Below, piece after piece: positions 42,509 to 52,399 of a DNA stretch of 64,000 bases. This DNA is from Neoarius graeffei (taxonomy: Eukaryota > Chordata > Actinopteri > Siluriformes > Ariidae). A program made the position numbers and the translations under genes. A model generated the notes under the pieces. That model did not search any database. It worked only from the letters and a program-made list of their open reading frames with translations, and was not told where the DNA came from. The stretch is from positions 7,440,001-7,504,000 of the forward strand of contig NC_083586.1 in NCBI RefSeq assembly GCF_027579695.1, read 5' to 3'. How positions within the stretch are numbered: position 1 is the first letter of the stretch; every line of letters starts with the position of its first letter.

Positions 42509-43450
42509 GTGGTGCTGAAACCTGGGAGCGCAGAAGAGAACCACCCCATGGAGTCCCCGCCATTCAAAAAGCTCATCCTTGCCCTTGCTACCGCCCAGCA
42601 GAACCAGCATCAAGCGCTGATCGCCCTCCGAAAGGAGCAGGAGCAATGCTTCAAAGCCTTGGTGCTGGCCCAGCAGGAAGATCGCCAGGCGTTCCGGCAC
42701 TGGCTTGCGTCAGCAGGGCGGCGACCACCACTGCCGCCACCCTCACAAAGATGGGACCGCAGGACAATCCGGAAGCGTTCCTCGCTCTTTTCGAGCAAGC
42801 AGCTGAGGCGTGGGGGTGGCCGCAGGAGCAGTGCACAGTGCATCTTCTCCCACTCCTGACTGGCGAGGCACAGCTTGCAGCGCAGCAGCTCCCCGCTGAC
42901 AGCCGGCTGGTCTACATTGGCCTAATGAAACCCATCCTGCAGCGGCTCGGCCGTTCCCCAGAGCAACATCGCCAGCGCTTCCAGACACTGGCATTGGAGG
43001 AAGTTGGCCGGCCGTTTGCATTCAGCCAGCAACTCCGGGATGCCTGCCCGAAGTCATCTGGGCCAACTAAAGAGCGGAAAACTCCGGAAGGAGTTTTCCG
43101 CTCCTCAGTTGGCTGAGGGTGGAAAAGCGTGATGCTGACGAGATCATCGATCTGGTGGCACTGGAGCAGTTTGTCTTTCGACTTCCGGAAGGAACGGCGG
43201 AATGAGTCCAGTGTCATCACCTGGTGTCACTGGAGCAAGCCATCGAGCTGGCGGAAGACCATCTGGAGGCGGCTCCGATGGCAGGCAGACGAGGCATCTC
43301 CCCTCGCTTCTCTCTAACTCTTTTCTCCCCCTGTCTCTTGCCCCCCTCCCCACCCTGTTCCCCTGCCATGGAGGTGGCGGCTGGCTCCTCCCCAGCTGGC
43401 CCATCACATCCGTGGTGTCCTCCCTTCTCCTGTGTCTGTGTTGTCTCCCC
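42509..43450 (+). pseudogene. Gypsy 2 gag (frameshifted)
   Basis: The first part (42549-42770; MESPPFKKLILALATAQQNQ, QHQALIALRKEQEQCFKAL) is a helical N-terminus. After a frame change near 42745 the capsid region reads LTKMGPQDNPEAFLALFEQA, then LLPLLTGEAQLAAQQLPADS and RSPEQHRQRFQTLALEEVGR. A 52-bp palindrome (43062-43113) interrupts the frame after QLRDACPKS. Downstream pieces include DEIIDLVALEQFVFRLPEGT and SLEQAIELAEDHLEAAP. A zinc knuckle is not evident: the C-REGSEHLQ-like region near 43515 is damaged. Confidence 0.8.
43062..43113. repeat. 24-bp palindrome with 4-base loop in gag
   Basis: GCCAACTAAAGAGCGGAAAA then CTCC (43062-43085), loop GGAA, then the inverse GGAGTTTTCCGCTCCTCAGT then TGGC (43090-43113), with two mismatches in 24 pairs, both compatible with G-U pairing in RNA. 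It breaks a conserved stretch of gag, so it is an acquired insertion or a template-switch product. Confidence 0.8.
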
Positions 43451-43557
43451 CTTAGGTGAGTGACACCCATAACACCAGTGCAGAGGGAAAGCCTGGGCCG
43501 GTGTGCTGGTGCGGCAGGGAATCGGAGCACCTCCAAGGTCAGAGCTCCGCAAGGTAG

Positions 43558-44079
43558 GTGGGCGCTGTAATCCAGATCCCCGACGCGCCAGAAACCGCCC
43601 CCGATCAGGCCGGAACATATCGCATACTGGTGTGTATCCAAGGGGCTACATATCACGCTTTGGTGGATTCTGGTTGTAATCAGACCTCAATTCACCAACG
43701 CCTGGTGCAAGATGAGGCATTGGGGGGAGCACAAGTGGTGAAAGTGTTGTGTGTGCACGGGGATGTTCACCATTACCCTCTAGTGTCTGTCCAAATTCTA
43801 TTCCAGGGCCAAATGCATAGAATAAAGGCGACGGTTAGTCCCTGTCTCACCCACTTGTTGATTTTGGGTACTGATTGGCCGGGATTTAAAAACCTAATGG
43901 AATATTTCACATGCAGTGGGTCCTGCACTAGTAGGTCACGGGAAGGTCCCGGCGTGGCGTTGACTGGAGAAGCTGTCACAGAGCCGTCTACATCAACACC
44001 GAGACAGAGTGAGGAGCAGCCTGCTCCTCCTCCCTCTCTAGGGGATTCCCTTGGGGATTTTCCGTTAGAGCAGTCGTGA
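43558..44079 (+). pseudogene. Gypsy 2 protease
   Basis: An aspartic protease that would mature Gag-Pol. The active-site motif HALVDSGCNQTSIHQ starts at about 43654 (Asp codon at 43666), and the second conserved block is HLLILGTDWPGFKNLMEY (about 43849-43905). The 173-codon frame is open, but neighbouring parts of the polyprotein are in other frames, so this ATG is not a natural start. Confidence 0.8.
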
Positions 44080-44097
44080 GACGAGACTCTGCGGCAT

Positions 44098-45290
44098 GTG
44101 TTTGACCAAGTGAGAGTAATCGATGGTCAAACTCTTCAGCCAAGCGCAGCACCGACCTTCCTCTATTTTGCCATTATTAAAGATAAATTGTACCGAGTGA
44201 CACAGGACACTCAAACCAAGGAACAAATAACCCAGTTGTTAATCCCAAAGAGCCGCACGGAACTTGTGTTCTATGCAGCTCACTTTAATCCCATGGCTGG
44301 ACACTTGGGGCAAGATAAAACACTAGCCCGAATAATGGCCTGATTCTATTGGCCAGGTATTTGCGGGGATGTCCATCGGTGGTGTGCAGCATGCCATGAA
44401 TGCCAATTAGTAAATCCCGTGGCCACTCCAAAAGTGCCTTTGTGCCCTCTTTCTCTAATCGAGACCCGGTTTGAGCGAATTGAGATGGATCTCATCAGGC
44501 CATTAGATCGGTCAGCAAGGGGATATCGCTTTATTTTAGTTCTAGTGGACTATGCAACGCGATATCCGGAAGCAGTGCCTCTCCGCAATATCTCAGCACG
44601 CAGTATTGCGGAAGCACTCTTCCGCTTTATCTCCCGGGTTGGGATTCCGAAAGAAATCCTGACACAACAAGGCACTTGGTTTATGTCACACACACTGTAT
44701 GAGCTGTATGGGTTACTGGGGATTAAGTCTATCCACACCAGTGTTTATCACCCACAAACGGACGGTTTAGTAGAGCCAGACACTCAAAAACATAATCCGT
44801 AAATTCGTAAGTGAAGATGTGCGTAATTGGGATAAGTGGCTCGAGCTCCTGTTGTTCACAGTATGAGAGGTCCCACAAGCCTCCACGGGGTTGTCTCCCT
44901 TCAAATTATTATATGGGCATAAGCCACGTGGCATTCTGGATGTGCTACGGGAAAATTGGGAGGAGGGACCTTCACCAAGTAAAAATGAAATCCAATATGT
45001 TCTTGACCTGCGCACAAACCTCCACACCTTCATGCACCTAACCCAGGAGAATTTATGGCAGGCACAAGAACATCAAAGCCGGCTGTATGACAGGGGCACA
45101 CGCCTTAGAGAGTTCATGCCGGGAGACGAAGTGTTTGTATTATTGCCCACGTTGAGTTCTAAATTAGTCGTCAAGTGGCAAGGGCCCTTTGAGGTCACAT
45201 GGTGAGTCGGGGATGTCGACTATGAGGTGAAGCAAATGGATAGGGGTGGGGCACAGCAAATCTACCACCTCAACCTTTTAAAATGCTGGA
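44098..45290 (+). pseudogene. Gypsy 2 integrase, placed before RT
   Basis: Zinc-binding domain HFNPMAGHLGQDKTLARIMA then CAACHECQ (44281-44410), with a TGA at 44341. Catalytic core with first Asp in RIEMDLIRPLDRSARGYRFI (44478 on) and VLVDYATRYPEAVPL. The second Asp position reads LTQQGTWFMS where LTDQGT is expected, so this residue is lost. Glu region HTSVYHPQTDGLVE (about 44735-44776). A frameshift follows near 44780, then a C-terminal part with SPFKLLYGHKPRGILDVLRE and an SH3-like region, FMPGDEVFVLLPTLSSKLV and KWQGPFEVTW. Integrase inserts the cDNA into chromosomes. Confidence 0.87.
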
Positions 45291-46569
45291 ATGAGGGGGT
45301 CCCCGTGGCATTGGCGTCGGTAGTCCCAGAGAAGGCGGAGCTGGGGCCTGATGTAAAAAAGATAACATCTCGGACCACTCCAGTTCCTTGTGCAGACCAC
45401 CTCTCACCGGCCCAACTCACGAAGGTAGCAAAGTTGCAGAAGGAATTTTCCGATGTGTTCTTGCCCCTTCCTGGTCATTCCCACCTCATAGAACACCACA
45501 TCGAAATGACCCCAGGGTGGTAGTGCATAGCCGCCCTTACCGCTTGCCCGAACACAAGAAAAAGGTGGTTCAGGAAAAACTCAAGACCATGCTCGAAATG
45601 GGCATAGTTGAGGAGACCCACAGTGACTGGAGCAGCCCAGTGGTCCTGGTTCCCAAGACCGATGGGTCGGTCCGGTTCTGTGTGGACTATAAAAAGGTCA
45701 ACACGGTGTCTAAATTTGACACATAACCAATGCCTCGCATTGATGAGTTGCTTGATCAGTTAGGCGCTGCTCGCTTTTATTCGACACTGGATCTAACAAG
45801 ATCCCCTTGACTCCTCTATCCCGAGAGAAAATGGCCTTTTCCACACCCTTTGGATTATACCAATTTGTCACGCTCCCTTTTAGGTTGTTTGGGGCACCTG
45901 CTACATTCCAGTGGCTTATGGACAGGGTCCTCCACCCTCACGCTGCCTATGCGGCCGCTTATCTAGAGGACATTGTAATCTACAGTAATGATTGGCCATG
46001 GCACTTGGAACACCTGAGGGCTGTCCTAAAGTCACTGAGGTGAGCGGGCCTCACAGCTAACCCAAAAAAGGTGTGCGATTGGGTGGGTGGAAGTACGGTA
46101 TCTGGGGTTCCACTTGGGCCATGGGCAGGTGCATCCCCAAATTAACAAGACCCCAGCAATTGCAGCCTGCCCAAGGCCCAAGACCAAAAAGGAGGTGAGA
46201 CAGCTGGCTGGCTATTATCATAGGTTTCTACCTAATTATTCGGACATCACTAGCCCGCTTACCGATCTCACTAAAAAGAGGGCTCCAGATCCGGTCCAGT
46301 GGACAGAGCAGTGCCAACAGGCCTTCTCTGAGGTAACAGCTGCACTGTGTGGGGGCCACTTTTACACTCCCCTGACTTCTCTCTCCCGTTTATTTTGCAG
46401 ACTGATGCATCGGACAGAGGGCTGGGGGCCGTTTTGTCCCAGGAGGTGGAGGGCAAGGAACGCCCAGTGCTGTACATCAGCCGGAAACTCTCGATGCGTG
46501 AAAGCAGGTACAGCACAATCGAGAAGTGGTGTCTTGCCATCAAGTGGGCGGTCCTTGCCCTCCGATACT
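45290..46569 (+). pseudogene. Gypsy 2 reverse transcriptase and RNase H, first part
   Basis: Lead-in QLTKVAKLQKEFSDVFLPLP (45415), TGG at 45520 then a frame change, RPYRLPEHKKKVVQEKLKTM, WSSPVVLVPKTDGSVRFCVD, a TAA at 45724, and ARFYSTLDL. After a small deletion comes MAFSTPFGLYQFVTLPFRLF and the catalytic box at 45960-45971, YLED instead of YLDD. A stop at 46041 and frameshifts precede the connection (QLAGYYHRFLPNYSDITSPL) and RNase H (LQTDASDRGLGAVLSQEVEG, then STIEKWCLAIKWAVLALRYY). The Tc1 then interrupts at a TA. Confidence 0.86.
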
Positions 46570-46570
46570 A

Positions 46571-48179
46571 CAACCCCGATTCCAAAAAGTTGGGACAAAG
46601 TACAAATTGTAAATAAAAACGGAATGCAATGATGTGGAAGTTTCAAAATTCCATATTTTATTCAGAATAGAACATAGATGACATATCAAATGTTTAAACT
46701 GAGAAAATGTATCATTTAAAGAGAAAAATTAGGTGATTTTTAAATTTCATGACAACAACACATCTCAAAAAAGTTGGGACAAGGCCATGTTTACCACTGT
46801 GAGACATCCCCTTTTCTCTTTACAACAGTTTGTAAATGTCTGGGGACTGAGGAGACAAGTTGCTCAAGTTTTGGGATCGGAATGTTAACCCATTCTTGTC
46901 TAATGTAGGATTCTAGTTGTTCAACTGTCTTAGGTCTTTTTTGTCATATCTTAACTTTTATGATGCACCAAATGTTTTCTATGGGTGAAAGATCTGGATT
47001 GCAGGCTGGTCAGTTCAGTACCTGGACCCTTCTTCTACGCAGCCATGATGCTATAATTGATGCAGTATGTGGTTTGGCATTGTCACGTTGGAAAATGCAA
47101 GGTCTTCCCTAAAAGAGACGTCATCTGGATGGGAGCATATGTTGCTCTAGAACCTGGATATACCTTTCAGCATTGATGGTGTTTTTCCAGATGTGTAAGC
47201 TGCCCATGCCACACGCACTAATGCAACCCCATACCATCAGAGATGCAGGTTTCTGAACTGAGCGCTGATGAAACCTTGGGTCGTCCTTCTCCTCTTTAGT
47301 CCGAATGACACAGCATCCCTGATTTTCATAAAGAACTTCAAATTTTGATTCGTCTGACCACAGAACAGTTTTCCACTTTGCCACAGTCCATTTTAAATGA
47401 GCCTTGGCCCAGAGAAGACGTCTGTGCTTCTGGATCATGTTTACATATGGCTTCTTCTTTGAACTATAGAGTTTTAGCTGGCAACGGCGGATGGCACGGT
47501 GAATTGTGTTCACAGATAATGTTCTCTGGAAATATTCCTGAGCCCATTTTGTGATTTCCAATACAGAAGCATGCCTGTATGTGATGCAGTGCCGTCGAAG
47601 GACCCAAAGATCATGGGCACCCAGTATGGTTTTCTGGCCTTGACCCTTACGCACAGAGATTCTTCCAGATTCTCTGAATCTTTTGATGATATTATGCACT
47701 GTAGATGATGATATGTTCAAACTCTTTGCAATTTTACACTGTTGAACTCCTTTCTGATATTGCTTCACTATTTGTTGGCGTAGAATTAGGGGGATTGGTG
47801 ATCCTCTTCCCATCTTTACTTCTGAGAGCCGCTGCCACTCCAAGATGCTCTTTTTATACCCAGTCATATTAATGACCTATTGCCAATTGACCTAATGAGT
47901 TGCAATTTGCAACTCCTCCAGCTGTTCCTTTTTTTGTACCTTTAACTTTTCCAGCCTCTTATTGCCCCTGTCCCAACTTTTTTGAGATGTATTGCTGTCA
48001 TGAAATTTCAAATGAGCCAATATTTGTCATGAAATTTCAAAATGTCTCACTTTCGACATTTGATATGTTGTCTATGTTCTATTGTGTATACAGTATCAGT
48101 TTTTAAGATTTGTAAATTATTGCATTCCGTTTTTATTTACAATTTGTACTTTGTCCCAACTTTTTTGGAATCGGGGTTG
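46571..48179 (-). mobile_element. Tc1-like DD34E transposon, copy C
   Basis: 1609 bp, ends CAACCCCGATTCC and GGAATCGGGGTTG, TA duplicated (46569-46570, 48180-48181). It is the only uninterrupted copy of this family in the window and so gives its natural length. It lies inside the RNase H region of Gypsy 2; the host frame resumes at 48182 with LLGRPFTLCSDHVPLQ. Confidence 0.93.
46785..47867 (-). pseudogene. Tc1-like transposase, copy C
   Basis: An open frame of 248 codons from [20 protein letters not shown] (47867) contains both DNA-binding helices ([20 protein letters not shown]) and the first catalytic Asp ([17 protein letters not shown]). It stops at a TGA after LPSR (47119), the same codon as in copy A. 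Beyond it are IFQRDNAKPHTAS (QRDN, second Asp), more stops, and SPIENIWCIIK with the Glu. RNA or DNA from this copy could still give a DNA-binding N-terminal fragment, but no active transposase. Confidence 0.88.
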
Positions 48180-48181
48180 TA

Positions 48182-48400
48182 CCTGCTGGGGCGCCCTTTC
48201 ACTCTCTGTTCAGACCACGTGCCCCTCCAGTCCAGTGGCTCCACCGCATGAAGGATGCCAATGCACAGATCACCCGTTGGTATCTCGCCCTCCAGCCATT
48301 TAACTTCGAGGTGATCCACAGGCCGGGGGCGCAGATGGTGGTGGCAGACTTCCTATCCCGTCGGGGGGGGGGGAGTCAGCTTCAGGCCAGACAGCTCCCC
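48182..48400 (+). pseudogene. Gypsy 2 RNase H end
   Basis: Pieces of the RNase H C-terminus: GRPFTLCSDHVPLQ, then after a frame change RMKDANAQITRWYLALQPFN and FEVIHRPGAQMVVADFLSRR, the usual end of gypsy RNase H. A 13-base G tract (48364-48373 and following) occupies the polypurine region before the 3' LTR. Confidence 0.83.
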
Positions 48401-48410
48401 GGCCTGAGTC

Positions 48411-48726
48411 GGGCAGTGGGGGCATGGCCAAGCAGCAGTCTGTGAATGGAGGGCGGGGTCAGGGAAGGTAAGTGGCTAAGTCATTCCACCTGCTGTCAAT
48501 TAATGTGTGTGTGTGTGTGTCACTGTTTGTTACAGGGATGGAGGATAAAAGGAGAGAGAGAGAGCTGAGAAAGGGAGCTCTATCCCCAACCACAATGCTT
48601 GTGTGTGTAAGTGAGTAAGAGAATGAGTGATAAAAGGAAGTTGAAAAGCTCAATAAAGTTTTTGGATAAAACATCAACTCTCGTCTGCTGTGCTTCTGTG
48701 CTCCACCCACATCAGGAAGTGTTACA
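48411..48726 (+). repeat. Gypsy 2 3' LTR, damaged 5' edge
   Basis: It matches the 5' LTR from GGCCAAGCAGCAGTCTGTGA to GGAAGTGTTACA. The first bases (TGTGGCAGCGGGG) are replaced by GGGCAGTGGGGGCA, consistent with a short deletion between similar G-rich sequences. The AATAAAGTTTTTGG signal is retained (48652). Confidence 0.85.
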
Positions 48727-48989
48727 ATCACAAAATACACTGATGTCACTCACTGAAAAACCATCACTGTTTCTGCTAACCAGAAGCCTTGGCTGACAGG
48801 AGAGTTTCACAGGCTCCTGTGGGCTCAGGATGCAGCCTTTAGGGCTGGTGACACTGCAGGACTAGCAACAGCCAAAGCCAACCTATCCCACAGCATCAGG
48901 GAGGCAAAATGTCAGTAGAGCAAGAAAATATTTGGACACTTCAGCAACACCAGAGATGCAGAATCTCTCTGGCATGGCATCCAAACCCT

Positions 48990-50148
48990 CCCTAAATGAC
49001 TTCAGGCCAGTGGCACTCATCAGTTGCCATGAAGTGCCTAGAAAAACTAGTCCTCACACACATCAACCACACTGTCCCAGACACTGTTGACCCCCTTCAG
49101 TTTGCTTACTGCCCCAATCGGTCAGTGGACAACGTGGTAGTAATAGCCCTACACCACACTCTGCAACACCTGGAAAGCAGCATAACATATGCCAGGATGC
49201 TCTTCCTGGACTACAGTCCTGCCTTCAATACCATCTGCCCGGGCAAGCTGATCGAGAAGCGTACAGACCTTGATGTCCAAACTCCCACCTGCAACTGGAT
49301 TATGGACTTCCTGACAAAGACCCCAGGTGGTGAGAATGGGAGGACAGGTGTCTGCTGAGCTCACAGTCAGCACAGGATTCCCACAGGGCTGCTGCCTTAG
49401 CCCCAAACTCTTCACCCTGTACACCCATGAATGTGTCTCCACCCAGGACAAATACCTTCATCAAATATGCTGATAACACCACTATCCTGGGGCTCATCAA
49501 AGGGGGAGACGAGTCAGGGTACAGGACCCTGATAAACAACATTCTTGTCTAAAGAGAGAAAAATGACCTCATCCTCAACACAGACAAGACCAGAGAAATA
49601 ATACTGGACTTTAGGAAGAATCCTCCCCCTCTATAGCCTCTCATCAAAGAGATTGAGCTGGAGAGGGCTGACAGCTACAGATTCCTGGGACTGCAGGTTA
49701 TATCTGACCTGAGCTGGACTCTTAACAACACAGCCACAGTGAAAAAAAAAAGCCCAGCAAAGGCTTTATTTCATCAGGCTGCTCAGGAAAGCTGGTCTGA
49801 ACCATCGCCCTCTCACCCTGGCCTACAGAGGACTGATCAAGAGCATCCTCACCACAGGCATCACCATCTGGTACGGTAACACCACACAGGCAGAGAGGAA
49901 GGCTCTGCAAAGAGTCATAAAGACTGTGGAGAGGATCATGGGGACAAAACTTCCTTCCATGGACTCTATGTATGTTCAGCGCTGTCGGAAAAGAGCAGAG
50001 GGAATCATTAGACTCACTCCACCCAGCTCACTCTCTGCTCAGACACAAACACTGCACATACAACCTGAGACACAGCAGATCAGACAGCATCATCACTCAT
50101 AGAACATGGTTCTTCAACAGCTTCTTCCCTGCTGTGGGTGCAATCAGT
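48990..50148 (+). pseudogene. LINE 4 reverse transcriptase, second family
   Basis: Motifs in several frames: MKCLEKLVLTHINHTVPDTV, DPLQFAYCPNRSVDNVVVIA, MLFLDYSPAFNTICPGKLI (48996-49358), then STGFPQGCCLSPKLFTLYTH, a catalytic box that reads KYADNTTILGLI (Asn for the second Asp, about 49470), NTDKTREIILDFRK, KAQQRLYFIRLLRKAGLNHR and SILTTGITIWYGNTTQAERK. Stops and frameshifts are frequent. The final codons (AVGAI) are separated from their continuation at 51898 by an insertion. Confidence 0.83.
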
Positions 50149-50284
50149 TAATTATTGAAATTAAGTGATCAATCTCATTAAATCAGTCTCATTAAATTTG
50201 AAGGTTAATAATTAAAATGAATCAATCCCATTGAATCGTTTACTTTGACTCATTTGAATTGAATCATACCATAGAATCAGTCTC

Positions 50285-50412
50285 ACTTGAAGTTAATCAT
50301 TCAGTGAATCATTTAGTGAATCGTTCAATGAATCATTTAGTGAATCATATAGTGAATCGTTCAATGAATCATTTAGTGAATCGTTCAATGAATCATTTAG
50401 TGAATCATACCA
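50285..50412. repeat. Minisatellite, 24-bp period
   Basis: Tandem units of GTGAATCGTTCAATGAATCA then TTTA, alternating with 12-bp half units (GTGAATCATTTA). It lies near the left end of the 50149-51897 insertion. Confidence 0.85.
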
Positions 50413-50645
50413 TTAATCCTGGTGCTTAATAATAAATTACCAAACAGCTAAATTATGGTATATTTCCAAATTATTACGATCACTGACCATATTACATAAC
50501 TTATATGCACCTTTTTTTGAATTCTTTGAGAGACTGGGGACTTCAGTTATTGTTCACACCAACAAGATGAATACACACAGCTTTGATAATAAATGAATTT
50601 ATTATACAAAGATAAAAATGGATAATCAATATATACAAATATGAT

Positions 50646-50647
50646 GT

Positions 50648-50692
<45 letters not shown>
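50646..50692. repeat. (GT)n microsatellite
   Basis: About 22 uninterrupted GT units. Confidence 0.95.
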
Positions 50693-50695
<3 letters not shown>

Positions 50696-51689
50696 GCCTA
50701 GCTTGTTGCTAGCTAAAACTAAGGAATGTTATCTAAATAGAACAAAGGATTAGCTCTGTTGCTAATGTGTGCTTGTGTGTGTGTGTGTGGGAAGGACTTG
50801 ACCATGTGTTTAGCCTTGTGTAGCTAACTACACGTGGTGGAGGCCTAGATAAGCCTTGTGTTGCTAGTGTGGGTTTGTGAAAGGCCCTATGGCCTAGCTA
50901 AAGTGTGTTTGTTAGGCCTGGTGAGGCCTACTGAGCACATGTTGCTAAAGACAAAAGGGAAGCTGTCTAAAGTGTATCAGGCCTGGTCAGGCCTGTTGAG
51001 CACGTGTTTTCTCAGTAACAAAAAGATTCCACACTCATAACATTACCAAACTCACTGAAACCTTGATAAGGTCAAAATGTATGATAAGGAAATTAAAGTG
51101 TTAGTCAGAGAGGAGCATGCACAGCCTATCTATTAAACAATTGAGAGAACATAGAACCAAAATAAATCAACACGCTGCGTGTCTAACAGTGTAACAGATA
51201 AACCTGGGTTTAAATTCACACTATTTCAATAAAAGCAAATTCCTAAGACTATCTTAATTATGCCCAAATGCCAAAATCTTACTTAATCCTGCCTTTAGCA
51301 AGGTTCTGAGATGATGTTCGCCGTTGTAGAGCTTCGCTGTTCATGAAGCATGTGAGCCACTCGTGTAGAAGGTGCAGAGTCTTCTTGGCTCCGGCGGAGC
51401 ACTTGGGTGGTTCCCATGGAAAGCAGAGGACTCTTGGTCCGAACTTCAGCGTTCGTGAGGAAAAGTCTCTGATCAGAATAAGATGCACAGCGCTTTTGAG
51501 TTAAAAAGGATTCAATCGCTTCTTAACTTTTAACTGCCTGGGCTGCAGTCGTGACATCACTTCTAATACGAATAAACCGGTTGTAACTCAGGTTGAGTTT
51601 AAAGATCGTGCTATTCTGGACTTTTACCTTGGCCAGTGGTTAGACACAGAACGCGCTGGATGGTGAATCTTGCAAGAAAGAAGTGTTTT

Positions 51690-51860
51690 CGGGTTTGAGA
51701 GGATCTCTTTTATGCGTCTAGATTCCTTGGAAACCGGACGCGAGAGACAAAGAGCGGAGCTTCCGCTTGGACTTATGTGCGCATGGCAGACTGACGTAGA
51801 TGATCCCGCCCACGCATGACGTAGGTCACACGGAAGAGGACTGGGACTTGTAGTCCCCAG
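51690..51860 (-). promoter_or_regulatory. Promoter-like block on the minus strand
   Basis: GGGACTACAAGTCCCAG (51843-51859, minus strand) is a palindrome-like motif resembling ZNF143-type sites. CCTACGTCATGCGTGGGCGG and CTACGTCAGTC hold CRE-like cores, and a TATA-like GCATAAAAGAG is at about 51712. The block is GC-rich against AT-rich surroundings. It belongs to the 50149-51897 insertion; activity is an inference. Confidence 0.4.
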
Positions 51861-52399
51861 AGACAAAATGGCGGCATGATACCTACACCTGCCATAGTCA
51901 GACCGATAGCAAAACAAAATTATTGAATAAGTGTAACAATAACCATTACTACCTCACCTCACTTGTCATATGCAATATGTGTGATATATCTGTGAAACAG
52001 GATTATGTGTCATATACCCTTTGATAAATGTCCAATATTTTAATTGCGCAATATCCCCACATAACTTTCATTCTCTTCCCAAAATGTGCAATATTTCCAT
52101 ATAACTTTCCCCTCTTTTAATAATCCAGGAACAGCACTCAGGACTAGCTTTTATTGTATTAAATGTTATTTAACATTTGCCCTCTCCTTCTGTTTAATAC
52201 TTGTATTTAAAATTTTGAGCATATAACTTTTTTCCTCCCCCCCCAACGTATTGTATAGTGTTTCAATATTTTATATTTTTATTATAGTGTTTTATTTTCT
52301 GATTTGTTGACAGAGAGCCCTGCACAAAAATTCCAATGTGTCTGAACTGTTGGTTTATGCACAAATGGCAAAAAAAAAAAACCTTGACCAAATTACAAA

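Larger units (their letters stand above)
42201..48726 (+). mobile_element. Gypsy 2: integrase-first (Gmr1-type) LTR retrotransposon
   Basis: 5' LTR 42201-42508, 3' LTR to 48726, target duplication ATCAC on both sides (42196-42200 and 48727-48731). The coding order is gag, protease, integrase, reverse transcriptase, RNase H. Integrase upstream of RT is unlike ordinary gypsy elements and matches the Gmr1 group described from Atlantic cod and other deuterostomes. Stops, frameshifts and a Tc1 insertion (46571-48179) inactivate it. It splits LINE 4. Confidence 0.9.
50149..51897 (-). mobile_element. 1.75-kb insertion, possible solo LTR
   Basis: It splits the last codons of LINE 4: GGTGCAATCAG at its left and GTCAG then ACCGATAG at its right, so ATCAG/GTCAG may be the target duplication. 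Read on the minus strand, the first 260 bp look like a polymerase II promoter: a GGACTACAAGTCCCAG block, GATGACGTAG-type sites, and TATA-like GCATAAAAGAG (about 51712), then a possible splice donor CCAAGGTAAAAG (about 51633). AATAAATTC at about 50593 could be the polyadenylation signal. This is the order expected of a long LTR, but TG...CA ends are not clear. Confidence 0.45.
48727..52383 (+). mobile_element. LINE 4, 3' part (chimeric)
   Basis: After Gypsy 2 the LINE resumes with the endonuclease-RT linker (48727-48980), which matches the family of LINE 3. From about 48985 the sequence belongs to a different, related LINE (catalytic box YADNTT, tail IMGTKLPSMDSMYVQRC). The N-terminal RT third is missing at the join. 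The 3' UTR continues at 51898-52383 after an insertion at 50149-51897. Confidence 0.78.

Noticed and set aside
43144..43656. A 170-codon minus-strand protein
   Set aside because: It is antisense to Gypsy 2 gag and protease, rich in low-complexity Arg/Pro/Gly, with no recognisable domain.
50285..50412. CRISPR-like array
   Set aside because: Units are contiguous, spacers are absent and the organism is eukaryotic; it is a minisatellite.
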